This document shows positions 1 through 10,698 of a DNA stretch of 64,000 bases, piece by piece (the stretch's first letter is position 1; each line of letters begins with the position of its first letter). The DNA lies in contig BSDZ01000010.1 of assembly GCA_030268105.1 (NCBI GenBank), positions 1,216,001 through 1,280,000 of the forward strand. The letters are read 5' to 3'. A program made the position numbers and the translations under genes. The DNA comes from Volvox africanus (lineage: Eukaryota > Chlorophyta > Chlorophyceae > Chlamydomonadales > Volvocaceae). The notes beneath the pieces were generated by a model, which was not told the DNA's origin, did no database searches, and saw only the letters and a program-made list of their open reading frames with translations.

Positions 1-134
1 CAATAGTGACGGATGCGATGGCGGGCGCAACGGGAACTTCAGCAACCGCGTCGACGACAGGCAAAGCCTCCGTTGTAGGAAGGCTAAGCTCAGTGCCGAG
101 TACGGAAGTGACGTGAAAATAACGCAGTTTGGAT
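1..134 (-). CDS. Partial exon of an unknown gene at the left edge
   Basis: On the minus strand a pyrimidine-rich acceptor ending TTGCAG at 140-135 is followed by an open frame that runs off the window. It encodes about 44 residues beginning SKLRYFHVTSVLG and rich in Ala, Val and Pro (…EALPVVDAVAEVPVAP…), a composition like other exons here. No domain is recognisable and there is no start or stop, so function cannot be assigned. It could be an internal exon of a gene lying to the left, or a chance open frame. Confidence 0.25.
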
Positions 135-2599
135 CTGCAATGTTAAATCCATAGGATTCCATGGTGTTCACTCCCCGGAACCCGAAAGGGACGAGCTTGC
201 GTTGTTAGGTCTGTGACTTAGGGCAGGGCCGACTGCTATATGTCACGCGGATTTGCACTGAACCAGGGGTCTGGTCGGCGCCACAATTGCTAGGGTTCCT
301 GTCGAGTGTAGTTCCCTCCCCAATAGCAGTCGAAGAGGAGGGAGACAGTTTATTCTTTTTCAAATATAGGTCTGCCCGACATAGGTAGTTGATGAAAACG
401 TGATGGTGCAGTCCTGCAGTTGGCCCCAACATAAAAATACGTGTTCAGGCACGACTGTTATGGCACGACTAATATGCCCCTGGAGTTCCAGGTTCTATCC
501 CGACCGAGAGCGGGCCAAAGACCCAAATGTTAAGGGCAGGGTGCCCCCATGTCGGTGGACGGTGTCGACCCCAATTAAAGTGACCTGCGAGCTGACCAGT
601 AGCGGAGTTGACGCCTTAGTTGATTCGGCAGATTCCGCTGGATGCTGGTGGTGGGTGCTGAACCTGGGAAAACCACTGATTTCGGAGAAGTCGGCATGGG
701 AGACTGGATGAGGGTGCCCCGAAACACCGGGGAAGGTAGGGACTGCCAGGTTAGTGGCCACGGGTGATGTACCCCCCTATCCTACACACATAAAAAGACA
801 AGTGATTGGCAAGTTTTGCCCACATGCACGTACGGCATGGCGAACTTAGTCAGGTCCAAGTGTAAATGAGATGATGGGTGGATCTGTATCTGGATCTGAC
901 TGCGTGGGCGTTGCAAACGGCGCTGGTTGAGGACCTCCGTGGAAGCCACCCAAGGCGATCGGAACCGCTGGTTTCCAACCAGACAGGCAAAAGCCGTACC
1001 TCCCTGCTGGGAGTTCCACTTCGCCCAACGTTCTCTACACCAATCAAAAAGCGCGTAGCGCTTGGCTTTGCCGCATGCGGAATGCCGTTGTCGCCTATCC
1101 TGTTTGCGAGTACCCGCTACGCGTTTCTGCATACTCACCTTCTGCAGATTGCCTCCTCTTGATGCAGGATGTAGGAAATGTGAGCCAAAGGCGCGCTATC
1201 ACTTGTGTTGGCACTTCCAACACAACTTAGACTCAATTAAACTCGGCATGTGAGGAGGTCCCGCTGTCACTGTTACGAAAGTGGGATGCGAACGTGCGGA
1301 ATCGAGCTCCCACGTCGCATCTACCACGCCAACGCGCGTTCCCCCAACAGTACGTCCCGCTCAAAACTCCAAAACTGCAAACCTATTCATATCCAAGTAG
1401 TACAAGTCTAACGTGTAAGATCTGCCTTTGAATTCCCAAGCCGCGGTTCCACATATAGATATCCTACACATAATTCTACTCCTGCAGTACGCTGTGGCCC
1501 AAGCCGCTTCCACCCGTCCCTTTCTATTTGTGCCGCCTCCGAACCCGTGTGTCCCCTGCCGTCAACGTGGTACCTATTACCATTGCTTCAATCAGCAACA
1601 CGTCACATGAAGGCATATCCCTTTGTGTTTTCAAACAGAGACGCCATCTGGCTCGTGACTACGGCTCTTCTCCCGCATTTTCACCAGCTCGGCTGTGGCG
1701 TTGCCACCTCAACCACAGACACACGGACGATCCTTCTTGAGATATCAGCGCATGTACCACATAGATCAAAATATTGAAATTTGTACGAATGGACTGATTT
1801 GCCACCCGGCTCGAAACGGCCGCATACACACATGATCTTTGCTCGAGCCCAGCCCAGCCCCGCCCCGCCCCATACGACGTTACCACCGCCATCGCCCGCC
1901 CAGCATGAAACCAGCAACCCCCGTCATTTCCCCCGACAACCTATTCCCAGGCTGCTCGGCTGTTGGTGCAATCCTTGCCTTAAACTACCACATTTACGGC
2001 TCCTGTTCTTCGGTCGAGAGGAGATATTGAGCTACCCTAGCGATTAATACAATTGATATCTCGCTAACAGTAGCCTTAGGTTACGGCTACATCCCACGGG
2101 ATCATGACTGGTACGTAAAATAGCCTTCCAAACGTCCTTCAACGGGCAACCAACGCCCGGTGGTGGAAAAGGGTGGCGGCCAGCTGCGAGATGGCGCGGC
2201 GCAACGAACATCCCTTACCAACCACCTACCCCTTCAACGGTGTAGCCGCCGGCAACACGTATTAGTAATACAGTTCGTGGAGTATCCGACACCAGTGAGC
2301 AGCAGTCCTGCAAGCGAGGATAGACCGATAGGCCGGAAAGGTCGAAGTCGGTCACGGTGACAGCGGTCTCCTCCGGTCGGTGAGCCCCGCAGCAACAGCT
2401 GATGAGCCGAGAACCCTTCGAGCGAAGCGTGGAATGGAAGTACATCAGTTGAGTGTTGCGACTCCCCACACGTTGCCTCATATAGCCCCCACTTCATCGT
2501 CATGTTGCGGGGCTGACGGCCAGGCAATTGTCTGCGAGATAAGGTATAGTTTGGCGCAGTTCCACTCGAGAAGCGCCGGGCTGTGAATGAATTCCCACC

Positions 2600-2690
2600 A
2601 TATACACACACAAGCACATACATGCACATGCACATGCACACAAATGTATATACACACAAACACACAGGTGTGTACACACCTAGAATACAG
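2600..2690. repeat. Degenerate CA/CATG microsatellite
   Basis: Alternating CACA, CACATG and TATACACA units with no coding signal. Confidence 0.7.
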
Positions 2691-3040
2691 CCGCAGGTGC
2701 GTACTTGGTCCACCCTACCTACGCCGGATCAACTCCATCCTCCCTTCCGCCTCAGCTACGATTGCGCTTGCACACCCGGGCAGGCGGGCGCTACGAAAGT
2801 TGCATTCACCCCGTTAAACTCACTTCGAGCCGTACTCGTAGCGCACCAACTCAATCTTCATGGTTAATCTCACAGTTCGCAAATAACGATAACGACAACT
2901 GCAACAATTTTAAGTGCACAGGTACTACAGGAAAACGGAAACAGACAGCCGCTTCGGAGTGGCACTCGCGGAATAACACTGAAGCTACGCCTCCCGCACC
3001 TCTTGCACCCTCTTTACTAGAGATGATAACACCCCCATCA

Positions 3041-3041
<1 letters not shown>

Positions 3042-3072
<31 letters not shown>
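3042..3072. repeat. (CA)n microsatellite
   Basis: About 15 uninterrupted CA units in intergenic DNA. Confidence 0.9.
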
Positions 3073-3074
<2 letters not shown>

Positions 3075-3878
3075 GACGCCCGCTAGCAACGCAGGTGCGC
3101 ACACGTAGACTTCTGTACGCAAGAGACTGCCCTTCCGTAGCCGTCAAGCATACATCCAGGGGCATACACCCTGGGAGCTCACTAGTGTCTGGGCTCTCCT
3201 CCCTAGCCTCTCAGTCAGTCCGTCGTTCAGGACCCGATCCTCCCACCTCCCTCTTGTAGTTGCCACCTTCCAAGGAGCGATGGTTTGGGAATTGCTGCAG
3301 TGCGCTGTCTGTGTTCCGGGACGCCGTCCTCAACTCATCATAAATAAAGTACTAGGATTGCTATCCTGGCGCCCACATTACGATGCCACATATATATACA
3401 CAAAGGGATACGTGCCAACCCCCACACGCCACCACCCATTCTGGGCCCTGCCACAAATGGTCCCCACGTACCATCCCAAAGCCACCCATTTGCATGCCTC
3501 TCCCTAAATTTAGAGAGCCCGACGTCCCACCACCACTCACTAAGCGACTGCGATCTATATGGCCGGTACACCCGGATCCAAATATTGGGAACAGAGTATG
3601 TCGGTGATAACAAGCAACGCATCCAGTCTTCAACTCTTCATCGCAGGATATATATTCCAGTCAAGTACTGTACAGCACCGTGTGTTGCAATACAGTACAT
3701 GGCAGAGAGGCGCCACAGGTATACAGTGGCCCGGAAGTAGAGACCGCAGAACATATCGATAAACTCCTGCGCAATCATATTGTGAATTTCTAGTTCCAGT
3801 TCCAGATCCAGATCCAGATCCATCTCAAAGCATTCATAAAGTTCCCATCCGATTCAGTACCACTGCGACTCCGTTTCC

Positions 3879-3937
3879 GTGCTACAATTGCCGTATTCAA
3901 TCAACGGTCTGCCGATTGATTACGGCAATTGTAGCAC
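3879..3937. repeat. Long inverted repeat (hairpin)
   Basis: Two 17-nt arms, starting GTGCTACAATTGCCG and ending in its reverse complement, are perfect. With one mismatch the pairing extends to about 24 bp around a loop of roughly 11 nt. It lies in non-coding DNA. It could be a small MITE relic, a cruciform or a hairpin transcript. The structure is certain and the role is not. Confidence 0.8.
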
Positions 3938-4011
3938 GAATGGGGACAGGCGGTCCGACGGGCGCGCAAATATACAGGCCCCATGCGGCGGCGGCGGCCG
4001 CGGTGATGTTG

Positions 4012-4043
4012 ACGGTGGTGGTGGTGGTGGTGGTGGTGGTGGT
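4012..4043. repeat. (GGT)n trinucleotide repeat
   Basis: About ten uninterrupted GGT units, next to a short GCG run at 3986-4000. Confidence 0.9.
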
Positions 4044-4876
4044 AGAGAAGAACGCAGATATGTGGATCATCAATCCCCACTTAAACACAGGTTCCTCCTC
4101 CAGGCATGATTGTGTCTCTGTCTCTGTCTCTGGGAGAAACCTCCGCACCATTCCCAACCCTTTCGTTCCATCCGTGGCCACTGAGGAAGGATCCGTCAAA
4201 GCCGAAACCAATATGCCCCGCCACAGCCCACCGCCACTCCGACGGCAACAAACGCTCACGTCATTCGCCCATAAGCCAGTTGTGTAACCATCCACCCTGG
4301 AGGAGCCCCGGCTCTCCGGCGCCAGGGTGAAGCAAACACGAGCTCCTCCTCCTCCTTCTCGTCCTCCTTCTCGTCCTCCTCACACAGTCGTGTTGGGACT
4401 CCCACCCAATTTATTTGGGCGCAGCCACGGTACCTCTGTCCGTCCGTCTGTACTGAGGCGCCTCAGGTGCCACAGCCCCCCAGGAAATCCCCTTCCTGCC
4501 GCTGCCGGGTACAGTGCAGGATCTCCCCAGCCCTTCGCCGGCAGTTCTCTGCGCCAGAAGCCAGGGCGCGCATGGGCCGAGCTGACGAATTGTGTCACCA
4601 ACGAGCTTACCCGCCGCCGCCTGACGCGGCAAGCCCCATTCCCAAGAGCTCCCACGCCTGTCCTCATGTCAGTCTGCCGGTGCAATCATGTACAAAGGCG
4701 CATCTCTTCCGGAAGCAGCGAATCGCATTGCAGTCCGTAGATATTCGAATGTTGCACATTTCCTTCTGTAAGGCAAGAAGGGGATCACAAAGGCAAAAGG
4801 TGCGCAAAGAGGTGAATCGCGCACTTGACACGTCGATGCCTTTATGGCAACGGTAGCGCGTGAGAGTGGCAGTATC

Positions 4877-6108
4877 TCAGTGACTGCGCGTCGCGATGTC
4901 CATGGTGGACACGGCTACTGCAGCGATGATGAGGCATCCAAGTCGTTGAAGAAACCGTTCTGCCTTCAAGGCAGTTGCAGCCGCACCTGCCGCCTGCATC
5001 CTAAACCACACATCCAGTTGGTTTCCACGCCATCCAGTCGTCCCCCGCCCCCTCCCCAGCTCACCTTTTGCACGAAGCACCGCACTTATGGAAGCCTGAA
5101 GGCTGTCCAGCCCTGACTCCAGCGCCCTCTCATTGATGTCCGGACTCGCCTGCCACTCGAGCCCGGGATTCCAGCGCTGGCCACGACAAGCCGCCAACGT
5201 TGTTGTTGTCCCTGCCAAAAAGAATGTAGAGGGCGACCTTGCCGCTGCTGCCACCGCTCCACCCCCCGCTGAGGACGGCGTCTGATGCCCTTGCATGGAG
5301 CTGCTGGAGTAGGTTGAAGCAGCATCACCGTCCCGGATGTTTGACATACCCCTATTCGTATTTGTGGTGAGCACTGTGGAGCCCGACAGCAAAGGCTCAA
5401 TCACCGTCTCCACCTCCATGCTTAAGATGCATGCTTCACAGAATCCATACGCGGCGCCAGGCCCTAGGGCGGCCCCGTGTTGTGCCAACGCTACACCACT
5501 GCTGCAGCACCAGCACGGTCCGTTACCGCCCCCGCCACCGAAGCCCATCACGGCAGCGGCGGCGGCGGCGGCAGCAGCGGCCCCACCACCGCCGGTGCTG
5601 ACGCTAGCTTTGCCAAACTTGTTTAACACATGGCGAACGCCACGCGCAGGGTCATAGGCCCCAGCACTAGCACTGCTGCGGCCATGGCGCGAGTTGAAAA
5701 CCGCAATAGCCGCGGCGGCCGCCAGGGGGTGCCCTTTGCTGGTGCGCCTTCCAACATCGTTCGGCAAGGGTGTCCCGACTGCCTCCACCGGAATATCCGT
5801 CACCATTCTCAGGAGCCTATCCTGGCCTTCGCCTTGGTATCGGGGAGCGGCAAGGAGCCGGCCAGGGTTGGATTCCGCCGCTGTAACCCCCCACGCGGCC
5901 GCGACGGCAGCTGCTGCTGCCACCCGCCCGGCTTCCAGACTAGAGCTGCCGTCGACAGCAGGGCTACCTGAGGGAGTTGCTGTGGCCGGCGTGGCCGGAC
6001 GAAGTGAGGGGTCCGCTGCTGGCCGCTGTGGGCCCTCCCCGCTCTTGTCTCTGAAGGACCCACGCATGCGGAACCGTGGAACGGGAGATGAGCCGGCACT
6101 TCCATCAG
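4877..6108 (-). CDS. Probable C-terminal exon(s) of the TKL kinase gene (low-complexity tail)
   Basis: A strong acceptor (TTTATTTTTCAG) ends at 6109 on the minus strand and opens about 410 codons of Ala/Gly/Ser-rich sequence starting ADGSAGSSPVPRF, with poly-Ala and poly-Gly runs and a short Cys patch CWCC. This composition matches the preceding kinase tail. The phase does not fit the best-looking donor (GAGCAG|GTGAAG at 6246), which would give an immediate stop; a weaker donor at 6274 would keep the frame. A further good donor (GCAAAAG|GTGAGC) lies at 5065, so the last part may also be spliced. It could instead be a separate gene starting at the in-frame ATG near 6068 (MRGSFRDKSG). No domain is recognised. 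Confidence 0.45.
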
Positions 6109-6241
6109 CTGAAAAATAAATCGAGAGCAAGCAGTCATGGTACGAGGCAACACTACAGAATCGCGGCAGAGTGTACAAGCAGAAGGCCACCCAGGGGGCA
6201 AACAACAAAAACGTCTACACGCCGTAGTCATCACTGCTGCT

Positions 6242-9200
6242 TCACCTGCTCAGATCCGCCACCGATGTCTGACTGGCTCGCAAGGGGCTTGGCCGAGACA
6301 GGTTCGAACCAGGGGGATTCCGCCGCAGGTTTGGGCCCCTGCCTTCCAGCCGCCTTCCAGCCCACTCCCCTGACGACATGTGCTCCTCCTCCAGAAGGGG
6401 CCGTTGCAGCTGCTTGTCAGGCTGCACATGCAACTGCAACTGCGGTGCCATGGCATCGGCACCTTCAGCACCTAGACGAGACTTGAGGCCAGTCGCATCG
6501 CCTGCGCTGCGGCCTCTGCTACTGCAAGATTCGGCGGGGCCAATGCCATCCGCCAGGGTTGTGGAGTGGACGTATAGCGGCTGCTGGGAACACAGGAGAG
6601 CATCCGTTGCAACTGCCGCACCGGACCTGCCAGGGCTGCCACAACGCCGCAGCGAGGATTGGCTATATTCTTGACCGCCTTCCAGACCCGCTGCCGGCGG
6701 ACGCGGCGCCTCCGCCTCCGTAGACCGGGTCCTCTGGACTTCACCGATCGAGCCTGGTGCCGCAGACAGCAGGGCCTTGCTGGGCCGGGACTCGAGTGCC
6801 CCGGCCGCCGCGGGGTATGATAGCAGAGGTTCCACCGGTGCAGCGGCATCAGCATCCATGGCCACTCCTGTCGTCCGAGCGGTAACATCCACAACCATAC
6901 ACCTGGCAACGTCTAATTTATCAGCCTCCCCACCAGCCGGTGTGGCGGCCGATGGCTGCGTTGCGAGCGTGGATTTGGTGCTTGACGGCAGTTCACGCAT
7001 TTCGCTGCCGTTACGGTGGTTATGGTTATGGTGGTGCTTACTGGGGCTAATATCTCGTATGCCACCACCGTAGCCGTGCGCCTCCACGGGGTAGCATATG
7101 CCGTTGGTGCAGTGGGATGGGGCCGTGGATATGGCACTGCCTTGCAGTCGAGCCGCACTCGGCATGCCGCCAGAATTAGCTGTTCCAAGAACCGCCGCAG
7201 GTTGTGGCAACAGCAGCTGCGGTGACAATTGTGGCTGCCGTGACGTCGGCATCAACTCTGCTTTCGGAACAAACACCCCAGTCGCAACCGGCGCTGACGG
7301 GCACTGATGGTGCTGGTGCTGTCCATTGAGCTCCAGGACCTCGCCTGAAAGGATGGCAGGCAGCACTCGTGACGAGCCGGCAGTTGCTGCTGGTGCGCCG
7401 TCAGGATCCACGAGCATGGGAGCTTCAGGGCGACGCCACAGAGACGCCAGATCCACGTAGCCGCTGCCACCACCATCAATGCCGCCGTCACTGGCCTTGG
7501 TCTCGGCTCCAGTGTGAGCACCGGGGCCGACGCCAATGAAGGTAGGAGCAGGTTGAGGAGAGAGTAGCTTTGGAAGGGCGGCCGGCTGAGAGGATGCTGC
7601 AACACCTGAAACAGAAGGGACGCGGTTCCTTTCATCTGTGAAAATGCTATCAGCTCCGGCGCCGGTGCCGGCGCGCACCTCAGTCAATTTCGCCCAGGAC
7701 TGACCTCCCACCGCCGCGGCGGTGGCAGCGGGACCACCACCGCCTGCAGCGCCGTTGATACCGCCAGCGCCGCTGGCGGCTTTGGCGGCCATCGTTGTCT
7801 CCCTCCACCGCCTGAATACCCCAGCGATCTGGCGAAAACTGGGCCGCTGCGCAGGATCCTGACGCCAGCAGTCTGCCACATGGGGCAGGTTGACCAGCGT
7901 ACAACACCAGACACGGGAGGAGGTGAGCCACCGCGGATAAAGAGTATGAGGTGCAGGTACGCATTATCTAGGCCCTTTCGCCGCTCTCCTGCCCTGTGCT
8001 CGCCGAAATGTCACAACGCAGCAACCCCCAAACCACACACGAATCCCGAACCTTCAAGCACGCACCTTGCATCAGGGCATACACGGGATGGGGGCAGTCC
8101 TTGGGCCGCTGAAGCAGGTCACCGTTAATAATGGATGTCGCGGCCTACAGGCAAGGGAAGCAACGAATTCAGCTTAATGGGGACGGTTTTGGCTTGAGGA
8201 TGAGACAGAGTTTGCGTCTGCCAACCCTCGAGATGCACGGACAGAGGCTATCGGATATTGGGTTTTAATGAAACACGTTTCGTACACTTAAACAGTGCCA
8301 ACGCACCTCGATATCTGACCGGCTTGCGTACGGCTCCGCGCCGTTGCTGAAAATTTCCCACATGGTTACTCCATACGAGTACACTGCGCGAGAGTAAAAG
8401 GAAGCAGGAACGATGAAGCACGTATTGAGCTACAGGCCGCGTTGACATCTTCCCGGGAACGTCTCGCATAAGGGTCCTAGATGCCCCAACAATCCCGGCA
8501 AAGATTCGGCCTTCTGTCCATTCTCACCATCCGACTTTTCCGACCAGCAGCCCCCGTTGTGCAACACTTCCGGCGCGCTCCATCGCACGGGTACCAGTGA
8601 GGCGCTCCCTTTCACGGCCTGTCGCCGCTTTTGCTGCTGCTGCTGCGGCTGCCAATGCGTTGATTTACATCTGTCATCCGGTCTGCCATCATCGCATCCC
8701 CCGCCGTCGTCACCACCACCACAACCACTAGACACAGGCTCCTGGTGCTCCGGTGAGACACGCGCCAAACCGAAATCGGAAACCTGCGGCCAACGTCCGA
8801 TTCGGTGCGAACATCGACATCCGACCAGGGCACTGACGTGGCCGTTGGGCCGCGAGATGTATTTTCCTTCCATGCCCGGGTCCCTTCCCAATCCGGGAAG
8901 TCCGAATCGAGTACGCAGCCGTGCACACTTCTCCGTGCGCTCATGCCTCAACGAACCGTGTAGACCGTAAGACATCTTGAAGTCAAGGCCATTCGCGCCG
9001 CGTACTTTTCTGGAAAATTTTTCCTGGGATCTTTCGTTAAGTCTTATCTCATGACTGCAGCCCATCAGTGCACAGCTCCAGCGTCACCATCCCGAACTCC
9101 ACCCATACACAAAAATACCGCAGCTGTCGATACAAAGTGTTTCCGGCGCTTACTGCAGTAGTTGTCCTCCAATGCTGCATCATAAATCCTGCAGGCCCCT

Positions 9201-10698
9201 CATTCGCACATCTTCCGGCTGCACGATAGCCATACCTTAACGTGTACTGGTTGCATAGCCTGCACCAGGATGTTCCTCGCCGCTAGGTCGCGGTGGAGTA
9301 CCCCCTCGGAAGCCAGCTCGCACATGGCATGGCAAATCTGCTCACACATCATTAGCTTAGAGCGGTTCCGCAGGGAGCGCCCGAACTGCGCCAATACCTT
9401 ATCCAGAGACCCAAACGGCACCAACTCCACAACGATGTACTCATTGCCGCGATGGTCGGTGGACCAGCTGAGGGTCCACGTAATGCCGTGAGCCACAAGG
9501 AAAGAGGTGCGAGAGAAAGAAAATTAACGCAGCGCGGGCAGGATTTATGCACTATATTTTAACACCCGCTCTGAGTGACACATGGATGTGCCTACCTACC
9601 TACGCTTTACCCCTCTTGCCAAGCCAGGCAGCTGGGGCCAGGCACACGGCTGCATACCATGACCTACATCCGTCAACCTGGCTTATGCTGATGGCCCATA
9701 TGATAGGCTTATGACGTGCACCTTGGCACCTGCTGAGTCACCCACCGGTAAAACTGCACCAGGTTTGGATGAGCGCCCAACCGCTGCATGAGGCGGGCCT
9801 CCGTCACCAGGCCGCCGCGTCTGTCAGCCGCGACCAAACAGCGCGTGGACCATTATGGAGTCAAGGAAGGGGGACTTATTGGAGGTAAGCGGGATGCCAA
9901 TGGACACAGGAGGGACCACCAGTGCTGGATGCATAAGGCGCGCCTAATTTTGTTTGCGCGCCTAATTTTGTCCCATGAGGTGCAAGGGTTGCTACAATGG
10001 GAAATCGTAAAAACAATCCAGAAACGCGGCGGATATGGGAGATTGCATAAATTTATATATCCCATGCTTTTTGAAATTGCCACTTTTCGGTTTTTGTTGG
10101 TGCGGCTCATTTGGGTCCATGGACTGAGATAGGCTAGGTTGCCCGGGTTTGTTGTTTCGTCCCTCCCGTGGTTAAGCCACGCTTGCCTCATTGCGACAAT
10201 TGCGACATTCGTGTTGTTCCACTTGCCACGGTACACCTGCGCATGGTTAGGATGTTGGATGGCCGTGTGCATACGAGCGCCTGGGAGACCTGAAACCCTC
10301 CTTTTGGGTGGGCCCATAGGGCGGCACTGACCTGCTTAAAGCTGCCTTTCCCAATCAGGGCGTGGAAAGTCAAATCCGTATAAGGCACCTTAAGTTTTGA
10401 CTGAAGCGCTGTCAACTCCGAAGGCGTCAGAACGGATAGATTCGTTCCCTCATCGACGGAAGCTGTCGCTCCCATCGCACAGGACACGCGAAAGTTTAGT
10501 TACATCAGAAGGGCTACCTGTTCAAAAATACAACCATTTATCACCTTCTTGCGAAACCACACAATCGAGCTCGTCCTGTTGCAGTTGGGCCTTGGCGTGG
10601 ACCGAAGACTCATCCCGAGAATGGACATTTTCTTCAGTCTTTACGTGAACTCTGCCAAAGCAAAGCGTGGCGAAATTCACGCACAGCTTCGGTCCCAT
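6242..10698 (-). CDS. Tyrosine-kinase-like (TKL) protein kinase with WNK-like lysine placement, nine exons
   Basis: Nine exons join with consistent phase: 10698-10545, 10462-10332, 10236-10187, 9820-9746, 9467-9236, 8783-8528, 8383-8307, 8144-8066 and 7872 downwards. The kinase domain covers about residues 83-375. Seen: glycine loop GKGSFKQV (89-96), beta-3 VAIVAMR (106-112), alpha-C TEARLMQRL, catalytic HRDLAARN (195-202), DFG (217-219), VPVRWSAPE ending at 286, DVYSYGVTMWE and RPSF. HRDLAARN and PVRWSAPE are typical of tyrosine kinases; the family is best called TKL, abundant in green algae. The usual beta-3 lysine is valine (V109), while Lys94 sits in the glycine loop exactly as in WNK kinases. 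The activation segment is about 70 residues with a Gly/Asp/Gln insert and no tyrosine. The intron between exons 3 and 4 is GC-AG. A long low-complexity tail rich in Ala, Ser and Gln follows. The ATG at 10698 is the first in frame. Kinase identity is sure; substrate is unknown. Without further splicing it ends at 6242 (894 residues). Confidence 0.85.
9938..9971. repeat. 16-bp direct repeat inside the GC-AG kinase intron
   Basis: The unit GCGCGCCTAATTTTGT occurs at 9938-9953 and again at 9956-9971, an 18-nt period. It lies within the intron whose donor is GC. Confidence 0.85.

Larger units (their letters stand above)
135..4876. other. Intergenic, repeat-bearing region without a supported gene
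   Basis: I find no convincing coding exon in this 4.7 kb. It holds CA/TG tracts near 2600-2680 and at 3042-3072, TCCAGA units near 3795-3825, a 17-bp perfect inverted repeat at 3879-3937, a GGT tract at 4012-4043, CTC/TCGTCC runs near 4340-4380 and several open frames under 140 codons with no family resemblance. The right-hand part is downstream of the minus-strand kinase gene and may contain its 3' UTR. Confidence 0.5.

Noticed and set aside
6242..6320. GGTTCGAACC element as a tRNA T-loop
   Set aside because: It is a short palindrome inside the coding tail of the kinase with no surrounding tRNA arms.
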